Origin: an uncultured Alphaproteobacteria bacterium
Lineage (GTDB): Bacteria > Pseudomonadota > Alphaproteobacteria > Rickettsiales > CAIJLX01
NCBI GenBank assembly: GCA_903821695.1
Contig: CAIJLX010000013.1
Location: 1 to 32,073 of the forward strand
Length of the DNA: 32,073 bases
Reading direction: 5' to 3'
Shown: one piece after another, positions 17,521 through 25,607 of the stretch
How positions within the stretch are numbered: the first letter of the stretch is position 1
Layout: each line of letters begins with the position of its first letter
Notes under the pieces: generated by a model
Databases searched by the model: none
What the model saw: only the letters and a program-made list of their open reading frames with translations
What the model was told of the DNA's origin: nothing
Made by a program: the position numbers and the translations under genes

Positions 17521-18232
17521 GGTCTGCCCGGATGATAATGTCGATGCGCCGCGAAAGTCGCTCTCGCTGTTTGGCAGAAAGTCCTTCCGGCAAGCCACTA
17601 TACGCGCTATCGCCTCGGCCATAAACAGATAAATGATACGGATAGCCATTATCGCGCAGATAATTACCGACAGCCTGCGCGCGGGTGAGAGAAAGCTCCC
17701 AATTGGAAGGGAAACTCTTGCCGGAAATCGGGTTCGGATCTGCGTTGCCATGAATCTCAACGCGGTTATAGGTGTTGTGTAAAATATTGCCAAGAATGGC
17801 TAAGGTGGTTTCAAGTTGCGGTGTAATCTTGGTGCTGCCGCGCAGGAAAGAGGAGTCACCCGTGATGCTGATCACCAATCGGTCATCTGTTTCTTGCAGA
17901 ATCACCTGATCTTTCAATGCTGCATTAGACATTATTTTTTCACGGAGAATGTTTTTGAGGTAGCCAAGGTTCTGCGCATCGATGTTAAATGCTTTTTCGA
18001 TGCTGATTTCAGCGGCAGGCTTACTGTTTTTTGCATCTTTTGTCGGGTCAAGACGCTGGGCGAAGGAAGTGCGGATTTTTTCCCACTCCTGCTTCTTCAC
18101 CGTGGCACTAGCAAAGAGCAGCACGAAAAAGCAAATCAACTGGCATAGCAAATCGCAGTAACTCAACACCCACATGCTTTGGGTGTTGCTCACTTCCGGT
18201 TCGTAGTCTTGAAACTCGGTTTTTTTATTCAT
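17501..18232 (-). CDS. MotB-like stator protein with OmpA-type domain
   Basis: MotB proteins form the peptidoglycan-anchored half of the flagellar stator. One membrane helix follows SMWVLSYCDLLCQLICFFVL and contains the aspartate at residue 27 that fits the proton-binding Asp of MotB. The C-terminal OmpA-like domain is intact: RVEIHGNADPNP, NWELSLTRAQAVGNYLRDNG, VYGRGDSAY and a final RLSRRIDIIIR. The length is 243 residues. An AGGA lies before the ATG. No MotA partner is encoded in the window. The start of the large repeat gene lies inside its 3' end. Confidence 0.88.
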   Translation of the reverse strand: MNKKTEFQDYEPEVSNTQSMWVLSYCDLLCQLICFFVLLFASATVKKQEWEKIRTSFAQRLDPTKDAKNSKPAAEISIEKAFNIDAQNLGYLKNILREKIMSNAALKDQVILQETDDRLVISITGDSSFLRGSTKITPQLETTLAILGNILHNTYNRVEIHGNADPNPISGKSFPSNWELSLTRAQAVGNYLRDNGYPYHLSVYGRGDSAYSGLPEGLSAKQRERLSRRIDIIIRADRAEAHT

Positions 18233-18237
18233 CGATC

Positions 18238-18933
18238 CTAGAATACCAGGGAAGACCGTGTTTCGTCACGCGGGAAAAATGTGATGATGATTGTATCCGG
18301 ATCGCTATCGCTCATTCCGGCATAAACCGCATCCTCATTCACCCCAAGCTCTACCATTTTGCGTGAAAATGCACCCGCACGCGCAATCGCCAACCCTGAC
18401 ATTTGGGCATCTTTGTCATTAAGTGGATTATAACCCGTCATAAATTGCACATCGATATTGTGGTTGGCGACCGTCATCACAAGCTGATCTGCGAGCTTCT
18501 GCATGAATAATTTTTTGTCCTCTAAATCGGCCGAACCGGGCTTAAACATCAGATAGACCGGAAGGCGCATGATCATCATATTGCCTTTTTCGATAATGTT
18601 TGCCTCATCAACCGCCAATAAATCTTTCGCAACTTTCTTCAAGCCTGCATAATAAAGCCGCAACGGTTGCTGTGCGCCGGAGGCCGAGTCTTGGTTGGTT
18701 TTGAGTTCGGGGATGCTGATTACATCTTTGCTGAGAGTGAGATTTTTCTGTGAAAACTTGCCATGTACACCGTTCATCGCACGGTCCGATTTCGCTTTGT
18801 TAATTTGTGAAACAGCAAACAGCAGCACGAAAATCGACAGCACAATCGATAGTAAATCCGCCAACGACATCGCCCACAATGTCTTGTTATATTGGGGTTC
18901 TTCAAACTCCAGGTTATTTAGTTCGCTAGACAT
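18238..18933 (-). CDS. Divergent MotB-like protein, second of a tandem pair
   Basis: It shares with its neighbour the N-terminal layout of an acidic start, then LWAMSLADLLSIVLSIFVLL with an aspartate at residue 26 at the same place in the helix. The C-terminal half is a worn OmpA-like domain: MFKPGSADLEDKK, VQFMTGYNP and AIARAGAFSRKMVELG remain, but the usual final NRRVDI-type strand is missing (it ends FFPRDETRSSLVF). Peptidoglycan binding is therefore doubtful. The length is 231 residues. It lies five bases from the next MotB-like gene and six from cheZ. It may pair with the other MotB or with an unlinked MotA. Confidence 0.8.
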   Translation of the reverse strand: MSSELNNLEFEEPQYNKTLWAMSLADLLSIVLSIFVLLFAVSQINKAKSDRAMNGVHGKFSQKNLTLSKDVISIPELKTNQDSASGAQQPLRLYYAGLKKVAKDLLAVDEANIIEKGNMMIMRLPVYLMFKPGSADLEDKKLFMQKLADQLVMTVANHNIDVQFMTGYNPLNDKDAQMSGLAIARAGAFSRKMVELGVNEDAVYAGMSDSDPDTIIITFFPRDETRSSLVF

Positions 18934-18939
18934 AGCCGC

Positions 18940-19431
18940 CTATGAGTTGGCAAAAAGTTTGTCGATATCGTCTTGCGAAGGTTTGTCTTTCGACAATTGT
19001 GGCCCGCGCAGTAATTCCTTTTCCTTCTCGGCAGCGGTTAATGGCTGCTTCGCTGGTTTATTTTCTACTGTAATCTGCGAAACATCCATTAAATGCTGAA
19101 TTCCTTTTTCAATATCCGCCAGCAAGCCCACCACTTTGCGAATGCGCTGGCCGGTAATATCTTGGAAGCTACAGGCTTCAAACAATTCTGTCACCTGTGC
19201 TGTGATCGCGACATTGCCCGCCGCCAGTGTCTGAATTTTTTCCGCCGCATCCATAATGCGGTTCGAGGCTTCTTCCGTCGCTTTGATCACCTCATCAAGC
19301 TCCAAATTAGCGCCTTGAATATGTTCGTGACCCGCTTTTTCGGAGGCGATGCTAGACATATCGGCCTTCGTCTGGCGAATTTTCTCCGCCATGGCCCTAA
19401 TTTTGTTTACCATCTCCTGGCGGTCAAACAT
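18940..19431 (-). CDS. cheZ: CheZ-type CheY-P phosphatase
   Basis: CheZ removes the phosphate from CheY. The long helical protein carries the family signature FEACSFQDITGQRIRKV, which includes the catalytic glutamine region (FQD), and ends in a CheY-binding-like tail, PSQDDIDKLFANS. The track begins at GTG 19443, but the ATG at 19431 has a good AGGTGA site and does not overlap cheY, so I prefer it (163 residues). It is shorter than E. coli CheZ (214). It follows cheY directly in the operon, matching its substrate. Confidence 0.88.
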   Translation of the reverse strand: MFDRQEMVNKIRAMAEKIRQTKADMSSIASEKAGHEHIQGANLELDEVIKATEEASNRIMDAAEKIQTLAAGNVAITAQVTELFEACSFQDITGQRIRKVVGLLADIEKGIQHLMDVSQITVENKPAKQPLTAAEKEKELLRGPQLSKDKPSQDDIDKLFANS

Positions 19432-19432
19432 A

Positions 19433-19819
19433 TCAAAACTCACCTAATACAGCAGTCAGTTTGACCTTTAGCGTATCGGCGTTAAATGGTTTCACAATGT
19501 AATTATTTACGCCCGCTTGCTTTGCCGCAATGACGTTATCGGGTTTGCTTTCAGCGGTAATCATCACAAACGGCACTGCTTTTAATTGCTCGTCCGCCCG
19601 CACTTTTTTCAAGAGTTCGAGGCCGGTGATTGGCACCATGTTCCAATCAGAAATAATCAGGTCGTAAGCTTTCTCTTTGAGCTTCTGAAAGGCGGTCACA
19701 CCGTCCAATGCTTCTTCGACGTTGTTAAAGCCCAACTGCGCCAGCAGGTTGCGTATGATACGCAGCATGGTTTTGTAATCATCGACAATCAGAATGTTCA
19801 TATTCTTATCAACGGCCAT
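19433..19819 (-). CDS. cheY: Chemotaxis response regulator CheY
   Basis: This is a single receiver domain of 128 residues. When phosphorylated it binds FliM and changes motor rotation. The acidic pocket D13/D14 (ILIVDDYKTM), phosphoacceptor D58 (LIISDWNMV), T88 (VMITAES) and K110 (YIVKPF) are all present at the positions of E. coli CheY, offset by one. An internal ATG (MNILIVDD) six residues in is an alternative start. No CheA or receptor gene is in the window, so the kinase must be encoded elsewhere. It sits between motE and cheZ in the motility operon. Confidence 0.95.
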   Translation of the reverse strand: MAVDKNMNILIVDDYKTMLRIIRNLLAQLGFNNVEEALDGVTAFQKLKEKAYDLIISDWNMVPITGLELLKKVRADEQLKAVPFVMITAESKPDNVIAAKQAGVNNYIVKPFNADTLKVKLTAVLGEF

Positions 19820-19860
19820 GCGCTAAGTCTAACCGTTTAAGAGAGAATTATCCAGCTTTT

Positions 19861-20637
19861 TCAGTTGGGTACATTCTCTGTAGGTGCGGGAAGCTTGCGC
19901 ATCTGCGAAAGTTCTGTGGTAACGGCCTTTGCCTTCTTCGGGTCCATCTGTGCCAATATGGGAGCAACCTTCGCCTCTTTCATCTTGTCAACCACAGGTA
20001 GCAGAGTTTCCATGTCCAATTCTTCAAAAATTCGGGCCGCGTCTTTCGGCTTCATGTTCTCATAAATTTTGACGAGGCTTTGCAGTTTTGCCCCTTGTTT
20101 TTGGTTATAGCTATCGAGCAATTCCTTCACATCATCTTTCAATTTGCCGAGGTCTGCTAGTTTCTGATCGATTTTTCCTTCTGTCACGCGCAGCACCTTT
20201 TTGCGCACATCCATTTCTTTTTCGCGTGCATCCAATTGGTCGCGTCGCTGGCGCAGACGTTGCAGCACTTCAATTTCGGCCGGGCTAAATTGTGGAACTT
20301 CTTGCATTTTGACCACATTCTCGGGCGGGGTCTCAGACACTTTTATGCCGGACTCTTTTTTGGGTTTTTCCTTCTTCTCGTCTTTCTTTTCGTGGCCTTC
20401 GCCTTCTTTATCCTCACCTTCTTTGTTCTCGTCTTTTTCCTCCTTCTTTTCGTCTTTCTTTTCTTCGCTCTTCTCTTCTTTTTTCTCGTCGCTCTTTTCT
20501 TCTTTGGATTCGGCATAGCCCGAGGTTACCAGTAGGTTCTCGGTAAAGACGGGTTTGCCTTGGAAAAAGTCAGCAACCTTCACCAGCATTAATAGCAGGC
20601 ATGCGAAAATCAGGAATGGGAAGAGACGAAAATTCAT
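19861..20637 (-). CDS. motE: MotE-like motility protein
   Basis: The protein starts with one membrane anchor, NFRLFPFLIFACLLLMLVKV, and then has a long Lys/Glu-rich linker (about residues 42-95). A coiled coil follows, VLQRLRQRRDQLDAREKEMD, and then a C-terminal MgtE-N-like domain: LVKIYENMKPKDAARIFEELD and VAPILAQMDPKKAKAVTTELS. This matches MotE (MgtE-N family) proteins of alphaproteobacteria, where MotE is a periplasmic chaperone for the MotC stator protein. The length is 258 residues. No separate MotC is recognised here, although the large repeat protein lies five genes downstream in the operon. Confidence 0.82.
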   Translation of the reverse strand: MNFRLFPFLIFACLLLMLVKVADFFQGKPVFTENLLVTSGYAESKEEKSDEKKEEKSEEKKDEKKEEKDENKEGEDKEGEGHEKKDEKKEKPKKESGIKVSETPPENVVKMQEVPQFSPAEIEVLQRLRQRRDQLDAREKEMDVRKKVLRVTEGKIDQKLADLGKLKDDVKELLDSYNQKQGAKLQSLVKIYENMKPKDAARIFEELDMETLLPVVDKMKEAKVAPILAQMDPKKAKAVTTELSQMRKLPAPTENVPN

Positions 20638-20641
20638 TCGT

Positions 20642-21409
20642 CTACTCGTCTGGCGTGATTACGCGCAGGGTCTCAAAGAATTTCTTATTCGTGCCGGTTG
20701 CTGCCGCCGCAACAGGGCGAGGCGAGAGGGCCACCTTCTGGGTGATTTCACGCGGAGGAACCGCTGGCATTGTCGAAACGCCACGCTCATTTTGAGCGGC
20801 GATATGGTTCAATACTTTTTCAATAGCTTGTGCGCGCTGAGCGGGTGATTGCACAGTAGCCGGTGCCGCAGCAACGGCCGGACGGCGAGCTTGCAATGCG
20901 CGCGGTGGCAGGGAAGGTGGTGGTGTTGGTTGATCGGCAACATAAGAGCGCGCGAGGGTCTCGATCATGCCTTTGATTTCAGAAACGCGTGGCTGTTCTT
21001 GCGTCATCTGCTGTGCTTGGCGTTGTTGGAGAGGGCGTGGGGCCGGGCGACGATGTGGCAATACAGCAACAGTGGAGGGGCCTTGTGCATCCACTGGGCG
21101 GGTTTGGCGCACGGTGGTTTCGAGGGAGTCTGCCAATTTCTCACCTTTTTCGACGAGATAAGCGAGGTCATTGGCGAGGAAGCGCACTTTTTCCATATCG
21201 CAGATGAGCTGCATGTTTTTATCGCTGCTATTTTCTTTCAGAATCGCGATGCTTTCATACGCCTGGCGGATCGAGCTATCGAAGCTGCGGATCATATGTT
21301 CGAGTTCGTTTTTTGCGTTACGGAAGCCAGCAATTTTGCGGTTTAAGCGCCAGCAGTAGCTGCAAGTGATGGCAAGCAAACCTGCAATGACGGCATCCAG
21401 TAACATCAT
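20642..21409 (-). CDS. DUF6468-like protein of the flagellar operon
   Basis: A single N-terminal membrane span (LDAVIAGLLAITCSYCWRLN) is followed by a helical domain, FRNAKNELEHMIRSFDSSIRQA and LANDLAYLVEKGEKLADSLE. The remainder is long, disordered and rich in Pro, Ala, Gln and Arg. From recall this N-terminal part matches the DUF6468 family found beside fliM and motE in alphaproteobacteria; that is not verified. No function is established. The ATG overlaps the fliM stop by four bases (ATGA) and the stop lies five bases before motE, so it is coupled to both. Confidence 0.65.
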   Translation of the reverse strand: MMLLDAVIAGLLAITCSYCWRLNRKIAGFRNAKNELEHMIRSFDSSIRQAYESIAILKENSSDKNMQLICDMEKVRFLANDLAYLVEKGEKLADSLETTVRQTRPVDAQGPSTVAVLPHRRPAPRPLQQRQAQQMTQEQPRVSEIKGMIETLARSYVADQPTPPPSLPPRALQARRPAVAAAPATVQSPAQRAQAIEKVLNHIAAQNERGVSTMPAVPPREITQKVALSPRPVAAAATGTNKKFFETLRVITPDE

Positions 21410-22473
21410 AAAATTTCTCGCAATTTTGTATTGAGCAGTTGGTCTACGCGCACCGCGACCTTGTTGGCGGATGCACCCAGCTTACCTAGCATCAGCTTCT
21501 GCCCATTGCAACGTAATACCACGGGGTCGTTTGCAGTATGATCCAACACAAGGGTGGAGCCCACTTTCAGCTCGGCCAGCTCCTTCACCTTGATCATTTT
21601 GCCTTCTAAAATGGCCTCCATTTGCAGCATGGAGCGGTTCAATTCATTCGAGAAATGGTCTTCCCAGGCGTTATCTTTGCCGAATTTTTCACCGGTGAAC
21701 ATTTGGGTCAGCAAGTTCTTAATTGGTTCGAGCGTTGCATAAGGGAAAAGAATTTCTGCCTTACCGCCACGCTCATCCATATCAATACGAAGCGAAATCA
21801 AAATAACGGCGTTGGCTGGCCGCGTAATGGTACAAAAGCGCGGGTTGCTTTCCATCCGCTCGAAGCGGAAAGTAGCAGGTGTGAGCGGGTTAAACGCTGC
21901 ACACATATCATCCAAAATAGCGTTCACTACTGTTTTGACGATATCTTGTTCAATGGTCGTATAAGGCCGGCCTTCCACTCGCAGCGGTCGGTTGGCGCGG
22001 GCGCCACCTAATAATACATCGACCAGCGAGAAGGTAAGCGAGCTATCGACGTTGATGAGGCCATAATTTTCCCATTCGACCGCCTGGAACACGGTGATCA
22101 GGGCGGGCAGTGGAATGGAGTTTAAGTAATCTTCAAAGCGCATCGAGGTGATGGCGTCGATGCTGACATCTACGTTATCTGATGTGAAATTGCGCAAGGT
22201 TGACGAAAGGTTGCGCACGAAGCGGTCGAATACCACCTCGAGCATCGGCAAACGCTCATAAGAAAGCAGTGCCTTATCGAGCAGCGCTTTAATGCCTGTT
22301 TTATTATCACCACCATCGCCGCCGAAGCCGAGCAAATTATCAATTTCGTTTTGGCTTAACGCTTTGCCGCCAGCGCCAGTGGCCCCGCCAGCATCCGGAG
22401 CGGCAGCAGCTTCCATCGCCGCTACGGCTGCGGCTTCTTCTGGGCTCATCGCTTCTTGTTGTTCTTCAGCCAT
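21406..22473 (-). CDS. fliM: Flagellar motor switch protein FliM
   Basis: FliM is the C-ring protein that binds phosphorylated CheY and controls rotation. The CheY-binding peptide LSQNEIDNLLGF sits at residues 39-50, later than usual because of an Ala/Glu-rich N-terminal extension. The middle domain includes LPMLEVVFDRFVRNLSSTLRNF and TVFQAVEWENYGLINVDSSL, with LVDVLLGG. The C-terminal SpoA-like domain contains LAELKVGSTLVLD and VVLRCNGQKLMLGKLG. The length of 355 residues is normal. The start overlaps the fliL stop (TAATG). fliN is not adjacent. Confidence 0.96.
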   Translation of the reverse strand: MAEEQQEAMSPEEAAAVAAMEAAAAPDAGGATGAGGKALSQNEIDNLLGFGGDGGDNKTGIKALLDKALLSYERLPMLEVVFDRFVRNLSSTLRNFTSDNVDVSIDAITSMRFEDYLNSIPLPALITVFQAVEWENYGLINVDSSLTFSLVDVLLGGARANRPLRVEGRPYTTIEQDIVKTVVNAILDDMCAAFNPLTPATFRFERMESNPRFCTITRPANAVILISLRIDMDERGGKAEILFPYATLEPIKNLLTQMFTGEKFGKDNAWEDHFSNELNRSMLQMEAILEGKMIKVKELAELKVGSTLVLDHTANDPVVLRCNGQKLMLGKLGASANKVAVRVDQLLNTKLREIL

Positions 22474-23075
22474 TATTGAACAATTAACTCCTCGAACAAA
22501 ATATCCGACACCTGCGCCGGGGCAATGACTTTATTCACCCGCAGCAACAGTGCCTCACGCAAGCGAAACACACCGGCCGAACCTTTTAAATCTTCCGCGC
22601 GTAACTCACGTAGATAGACTTGGAGCGTATCTTTAATGCGTGGCAGATTTTCTTCAATAGCCTTTTTATTTTCCTCGCCGATCACTTCAAGTGTGGTCGA
22701 CATTTTGAGGAAGCTGGCTTGTTTGCCGCTCACGTTCAAGTTTACCAGGAATTCGCCAATATTTAAATAGAGCTTCTTGTTTTTGGCTTCGCCGTCTTTG
22801 GCTCCCTCTTCGGTTTTTTCGCCTTCACCATGCTTCTCGCCCTCGGCTGGCTTTTCACCTTCCGCATGTTCTTGTTTTGCAGCATCCTTTTTGCCGCCCA
22901 ACACGCCGCCGAAAAAGAGCCCGGCGCCGACCGCAATCAACAGGAACACAACGCCACCAATAATGATAAATAGTTTTTTCTTGGCGGCCTTTTTTATGTC
23001 GCCTGCTTCTCCGCCTTCCGCGCCCTCAGCCCCTTCTGGGATTTTTTCTTCCGTGGATTTTTTTGCATCTGCCAT
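22473..23075 (-). CDS. fliL: Flagellar basal body-associated protein FliL
   Basis: FliL is an inner-membrane protein that supports stators at the basal body. The track starts at 23141, but the ATG at 23075 has a GGGGAG site and begins MADAKKSTEEKIP, so I chose it (200 residues). A membrane span, LFIIIGGVVFLLIAVGAGLFF, is followed by a Glu/Lys/Gly-rich linker with EGEK repeats. The conserved periplasmic domain then reads LYLNIGEFLVNLNVSG, FLKMSTTLEVIGEENKKAIE and FRLREALLLRVNKVI. It is the first gene of the motility operon, about 90 bases downstream of lepB on the same strand. Confidence 0.93.
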   Translation of the reverse strand: MADAKKSTEEKIPEGAEGAEGGEAGDIKKAAKKKLFIIIGGVVFLLIAVGAGLFFGGVLGGKKDAAKQEHAEGEKPAEGEKHGEGEKTEEGAKDGEAKNKKLYLNIGEFLVNLNVSGKQASFLKMSTTLEVIGEENKKAIEENLPRIKDTLQVYLRELRAEDLKGSAGVFRLREALLLRVNKVIAPAQVSDILFEELIVQ

Positions 23076-23165
23076 ATTCTTCAACTCCCCAAGGATTTCG
23101 TCCCTACTACATATAGTTGGCGTAAAACCAAAAATCCACAACTTATTGCTATTAGATGGGAATTA

Positions 23166-23924
23166 TTAAGCAGCTTCTGGTTGTTGCACCCATTGCAATA
23201 ATCGTTCGCTGCGGAAGCCGGCGAACCAGTTCCAGATTTGCCAGAACGGTTGTTTGAGCGAGAAGAAAATAAGTTCCGCATGGCCCACCAGATTTTGCGC
23301 GGGCACATAGCCGACTGCATTTAATACGCGGCTATCTTGTGAGTTGTCGCGGTTATCGCCCATCATGAAATAATGGTCGGCCGGAACGATATATTCAGGC
23401 GTGTTATCGAGCGGGCCATCCGGTAGTTGGTCTAATGTGGTATAGGAAACACCGTTTGGTAATGTTTCGGTATAAGCGATGATGGAGGTGGTGTTGCCAT
23501 CCGCATCTTCATCAATAAATGGGGCAATTTTTTTGCGGCTGAGTTTTTTGCCGTTTAAAATGACTTCGCCATTTTCTACACGGATACGGTCGCCCGGCAT
23601 GCCGATTAAGCGTTTGACGTAATCGATTGAATCATCGGTCGGCAAACGAAACACGACGACATCGCCGCGTGTCGGTGTGCGGCCCTCAGTCATGATGCGG
23701 CCTTCGAAGATCGCGGGGCTGAAGGGGAATGAAAATTTGCTATAGCCGTAAGCAAATTTGGAAACGAAGACATAATCGCCGACCAGCAGCGTGGGCTTCA
23801 TGGAGCCGGAAGGAATATTAAATGGTGCATATAAAAACGAGCGAAGCGCCAGTGGCAGCAACACACAAACGACGATGAGGAAGGTCCATCCGTCGGTCCA
23901 GCTTTTTTTCGATTTATCTACCAT
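23166..23924 (-). CDS. lepB: Signal peptidase I
   Basis: LepB removes signal peptides from exported proteins at the inner membrane. An N-terminal span (WTFLIVVCVLLPLALRSFLY) precedes the catalytic serine motif FNIPSGSMKPTLLVGDYVFV. The lysine box is DYVKRLIGMPGDRI, and the C-terminal box is YFMMGDNRDNSQDSR. The length of 252 residues is normal. In many alphaproteobacteria lepB lies between acpS and rnc; here it stands upstream of fliL and is divergent from an MFS gene with only a few dozen bases between the starts. Confidence 0.96.
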   Translation of the reverse strand: MVDKSKKSWTDGWTFLIVVCVLLPLALRSFLYAPFNIPSGSMKPTLLVGDYVFVSKFAYGYSKFSFPFSPAIFEGRIMTEGRTPTRGDVVVFRLPTDDSIDYVKRLIGMPGDRIRVENGEVILNGKKLSRKKIAPFIDEDADGNTTSIIAYTETLPNGVSYTTLDQLPDGPLDNTPEYIVPADHYFMMGDNRDNSQDSRVLNAVGYVPAQNLVGHAELIFFSLKQPFWQIWNWFAGFRSERLLQWVQQPEAA

Positions 23925-23953
23925 GCCGGTGGTGCTAACATGTGCCGCACTTT

Positions 23954-25234
23954 ATGTACATAGATATTAAACACCTACTAACGACACGCCGTTTCATGCC
24001 ATTATTTGCCACCATGTTCCTGGGGGCTTTTAACGATAATGTGTTCCGTACCGCGCTGGTAACCTATGTAACTTTCCGCGCAACCGACCTCAGCGACTCG
24101 ACCAAAGCCTTGATGGTGAGCCTTGCGATTGGCCTGTTCATGCTGCCGTATTTTTTATTCTCTGCCACCGCGGGCCAGCTTACCGATAAATATCACAAAC
24201 ATATTCTGATCCGTTGGATCAAAATCAGCGAAATTGTCATTATGGGCGCTGCGGCCATCGGCTTTTTAACCGGGCATGTGCTGGCGCTGATTGGTTTGTT
24301 ATTCTTAATGGGTACACACTCCACCTTCTTCGGCCCGGCAAAATACAGCATCATGCCGGATCACCTGAAAGAAAAAGAATTGCTCGGCGGCAACGGCTTG
24401 ATGGAAGCAGGTACGTTCCTTGCGATTTTACTGGGTACTCTGGTCGGCGGTATATTAATGACGAGTGCAAAATATGGCATTACGATGACTGCAGTTCTCG
24501 TAGTGGCTACTGCTGTCGTTGGTTATATCACGAGCTTGATGATTCCTTCCGCGCCGCGCGCCGCACCGAAGCTCATCGTTAATTATAATTTTTTCACCAG
24601 CACCTGGGATTTACTTCAACAAGCGCGTAAAGACCCGCGTTTGTTGCGGGTGATACTACTAATATCCTGGTTCTGGCTTATCGGCGCTTCGTTCCTGGCG
24701 CAAATTCCGAATCTGGCTGATCGCGTGTTTGGGCTTGATGAGGCGGGGCTTACACTGCTGATGATTTTATTTTCGCTGGGTGTTGGGGTGGGCTCGATTT
24801 GCACCAATGCGATTCTTAAAAACAAAATCACCTTGCGCCTAGTTCCTTGGTCTGCTGCGGCACTCACGCTATTTGTCATCCATTTTTCGTTGGTGGATGC
24901 GCACCCAGTGCCGGGTACAAAACTCCCATTGTGGGATTTTGTTAGCTCCTGGCAGGGAATACGCATTTGCATCGATCTATTTTTGGTCTCTATCGCCGGC
25001 GGTATATATATAGTGCCGCTTTATACCTTGCTGCAGGCTGATGCAGACCCGCAGCGGCGTTCTCAAATTATCGCGACCAATAATATTATGAACGCATTGT
25101 TCATGGTTATTTCGAGTGGGGCAGCGGTGCTGTTACTCTCGATGGGGCTTTCGATTCTGAAATTCTTCCTAGTGCTGGCGGTGATTAATGGGATCGTCGC
25201 GCTATATCTTGTGCGTATTCGACACAGATTGTAA
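23954..25234 (+). CDS. MFS transporter, LplT-like
   Basis: This is a twelve-span-like major facilitator. The start TTRRFMPLFATMFLGAFNDNVFRTAL and the segments ATAGQLTDKYHKH and MGTHSTFFGPAKYSIMPDHL match the LplT lysophospholipid transporter group, which returns lysophospholipids to the inner leaflet. The phrase HLKEKELLGGNGLMEAGTFLAIL is also typical of that group. The track begins at GTG 23942; ATG 23954 is a reasonable alternative and gives 426 residues. Neither has a clear ribosome binding site. No acyltransferase or Aas gene is adjacent. The substrate is inferred by resemblance only. Confidence 0.82.
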   Translation: MYIDIKHLLTTRRFMPLFATMFLGAFNDNVFRTALVTYVTFRATDLSDSTKALMVSLAIGLFMLPYFLFSATAGQLTDKYHKHILIRWIKISEIVIMGAAAIGFLTGHVLALIGLLFLMGTHSTFFGPAKYSIMPDHLKEKELLGGNGLMEAGTFLAILLGTLVGGILMTSAKYGITMTAVLVVATAVVGYITSLMIPSAPRAAPKLIVNYNFFTSTWDLLQQARKDPRLLRVILLISWFWLIGASFLAQIPNLADRVFGLDEAGLTLLMILFSLGVGVGSICTNAILKNKITLRLVPWSAAALTLFVIHFSLVDAHPVPGTKLPLWDFVSSWQGIRICIDLFLVSIAGGIYIVPLYTLLQADADPQRRSQIIATNNIMNALFMVISSGAAVLLLSMGLSILKFFLVLAVINGIVALYLVRIRHRL

Positions 25235-25298
25235 TTTTCTGCACTGCAATAAAAATTGCTATAGATTTTTGCCAACCATAGGCATAAAGAGAAACTCG

Positions 25299-25318
25299 GG
25301 TGGTGCGGTCGCACTACC
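25299..25318 (+). promoter_or_regulatory. Hairpin in the leader of the small secreted-peptide gene
   Basis: GGTGGTGC and GCACTACC pair over eight bases (one G-U) around the tetraloop GGTC. A T-rich run (CTTTTTTT) follows about 13 bases later, before the ATG at 25351. It might be a weak terminator for the MFS gene, an attenuator, or an mRNA-stabilising leader for the peptide gene. I cannot decide between these from sequence. Confidence 0.4.
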
Positions 25319-25350
25319 TCAGGTTTAAACGCTTTTTTTAAAGGGTACTT

Positions 25351-25521
25351 ATGAAAAATTTCATTTTCTACACAATCCTCGCTGCTATGTTTGCTCTGCC
25401 AGTTGTTGCTTCCGCGAAAGACCACAAAGAACACAAAGAAACTACAACCACCACCGAGCACAAAGAAGACGGTAAAAAAGTAGAAGAAAAGAAAACAGAA
25501 GAGAAAAAAGTAACACACTAG
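25351..25521 (+). CDS. 56-aa secreted highly charged peptide
   Basis: This frame is below the track's limit. A clear signal peptide, MKNFIFYTILAAMFALPVVA, with cleavage after SA, is followed by about 34 residues made almost only of Lys, Glu, His and Thr: KDHKEHKETTTTTEHKED and then GKKVEEKKTEEKK. An AAGGG lies about seven bases before the ATG and a perfect terminator follows the stop, so it looks like its own transcription unit. No family is recognised. The mature part should be disordered, and its His/Lys/Glu content could bind metal or polyanions. That is speculation. Confidence 0.65.
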   Translation: MKNFIFYTILAAMFALPVVASAKDHKEHKETTTTTEHKEDGKKVEEKKTEEKKVTH

Positions 25522-25542
25522 TCCTCTTTTAAGGCAATAAGG

Positions 25543-25575
25543 GAAAGGGCGGCCATTGCGCCGCCCTTTCTTTTT
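25543..25575 (+). terminator. Rho-independent terminator
   Basis: GAAAGGGCGGC pairs perfectly with GCCGCCCTTTC over 11 bases around the loop CATTGC, followed by five T residues. It lies 21 bases after the stop of the secreted-peptide gene and before the adenosine kinase-like gene. Confidence 0.92.
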
Positions 25576-25607
25576 GGCTAGTAAGAAAGAAAAGGAATTA
25601 AAATACT

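Noticed and set aside
17521-17793. N-terminal extension of the large repeat protein in the ORF track
   Set aside because: It is read through the MotB-like gene in another frame, looks non-protein-like, and a GTG at 17520 gives a clean signal peptide.
20236-20535. Hydrophobic plus-strand ORFs over motE
   Set aside because: Their Phe/Ser/Leu-rich content is the antisense of the Lys/Glu-rich linker of MotE, not a membrane protein.
25063-25518. 151-aa minus-strand ORF rich in Phe
   Set aside because: It is antisense to the MFS gene and to the secreted-peptide gene; its Phe/Val bias is the mirror of K/E codons on the plus strand.
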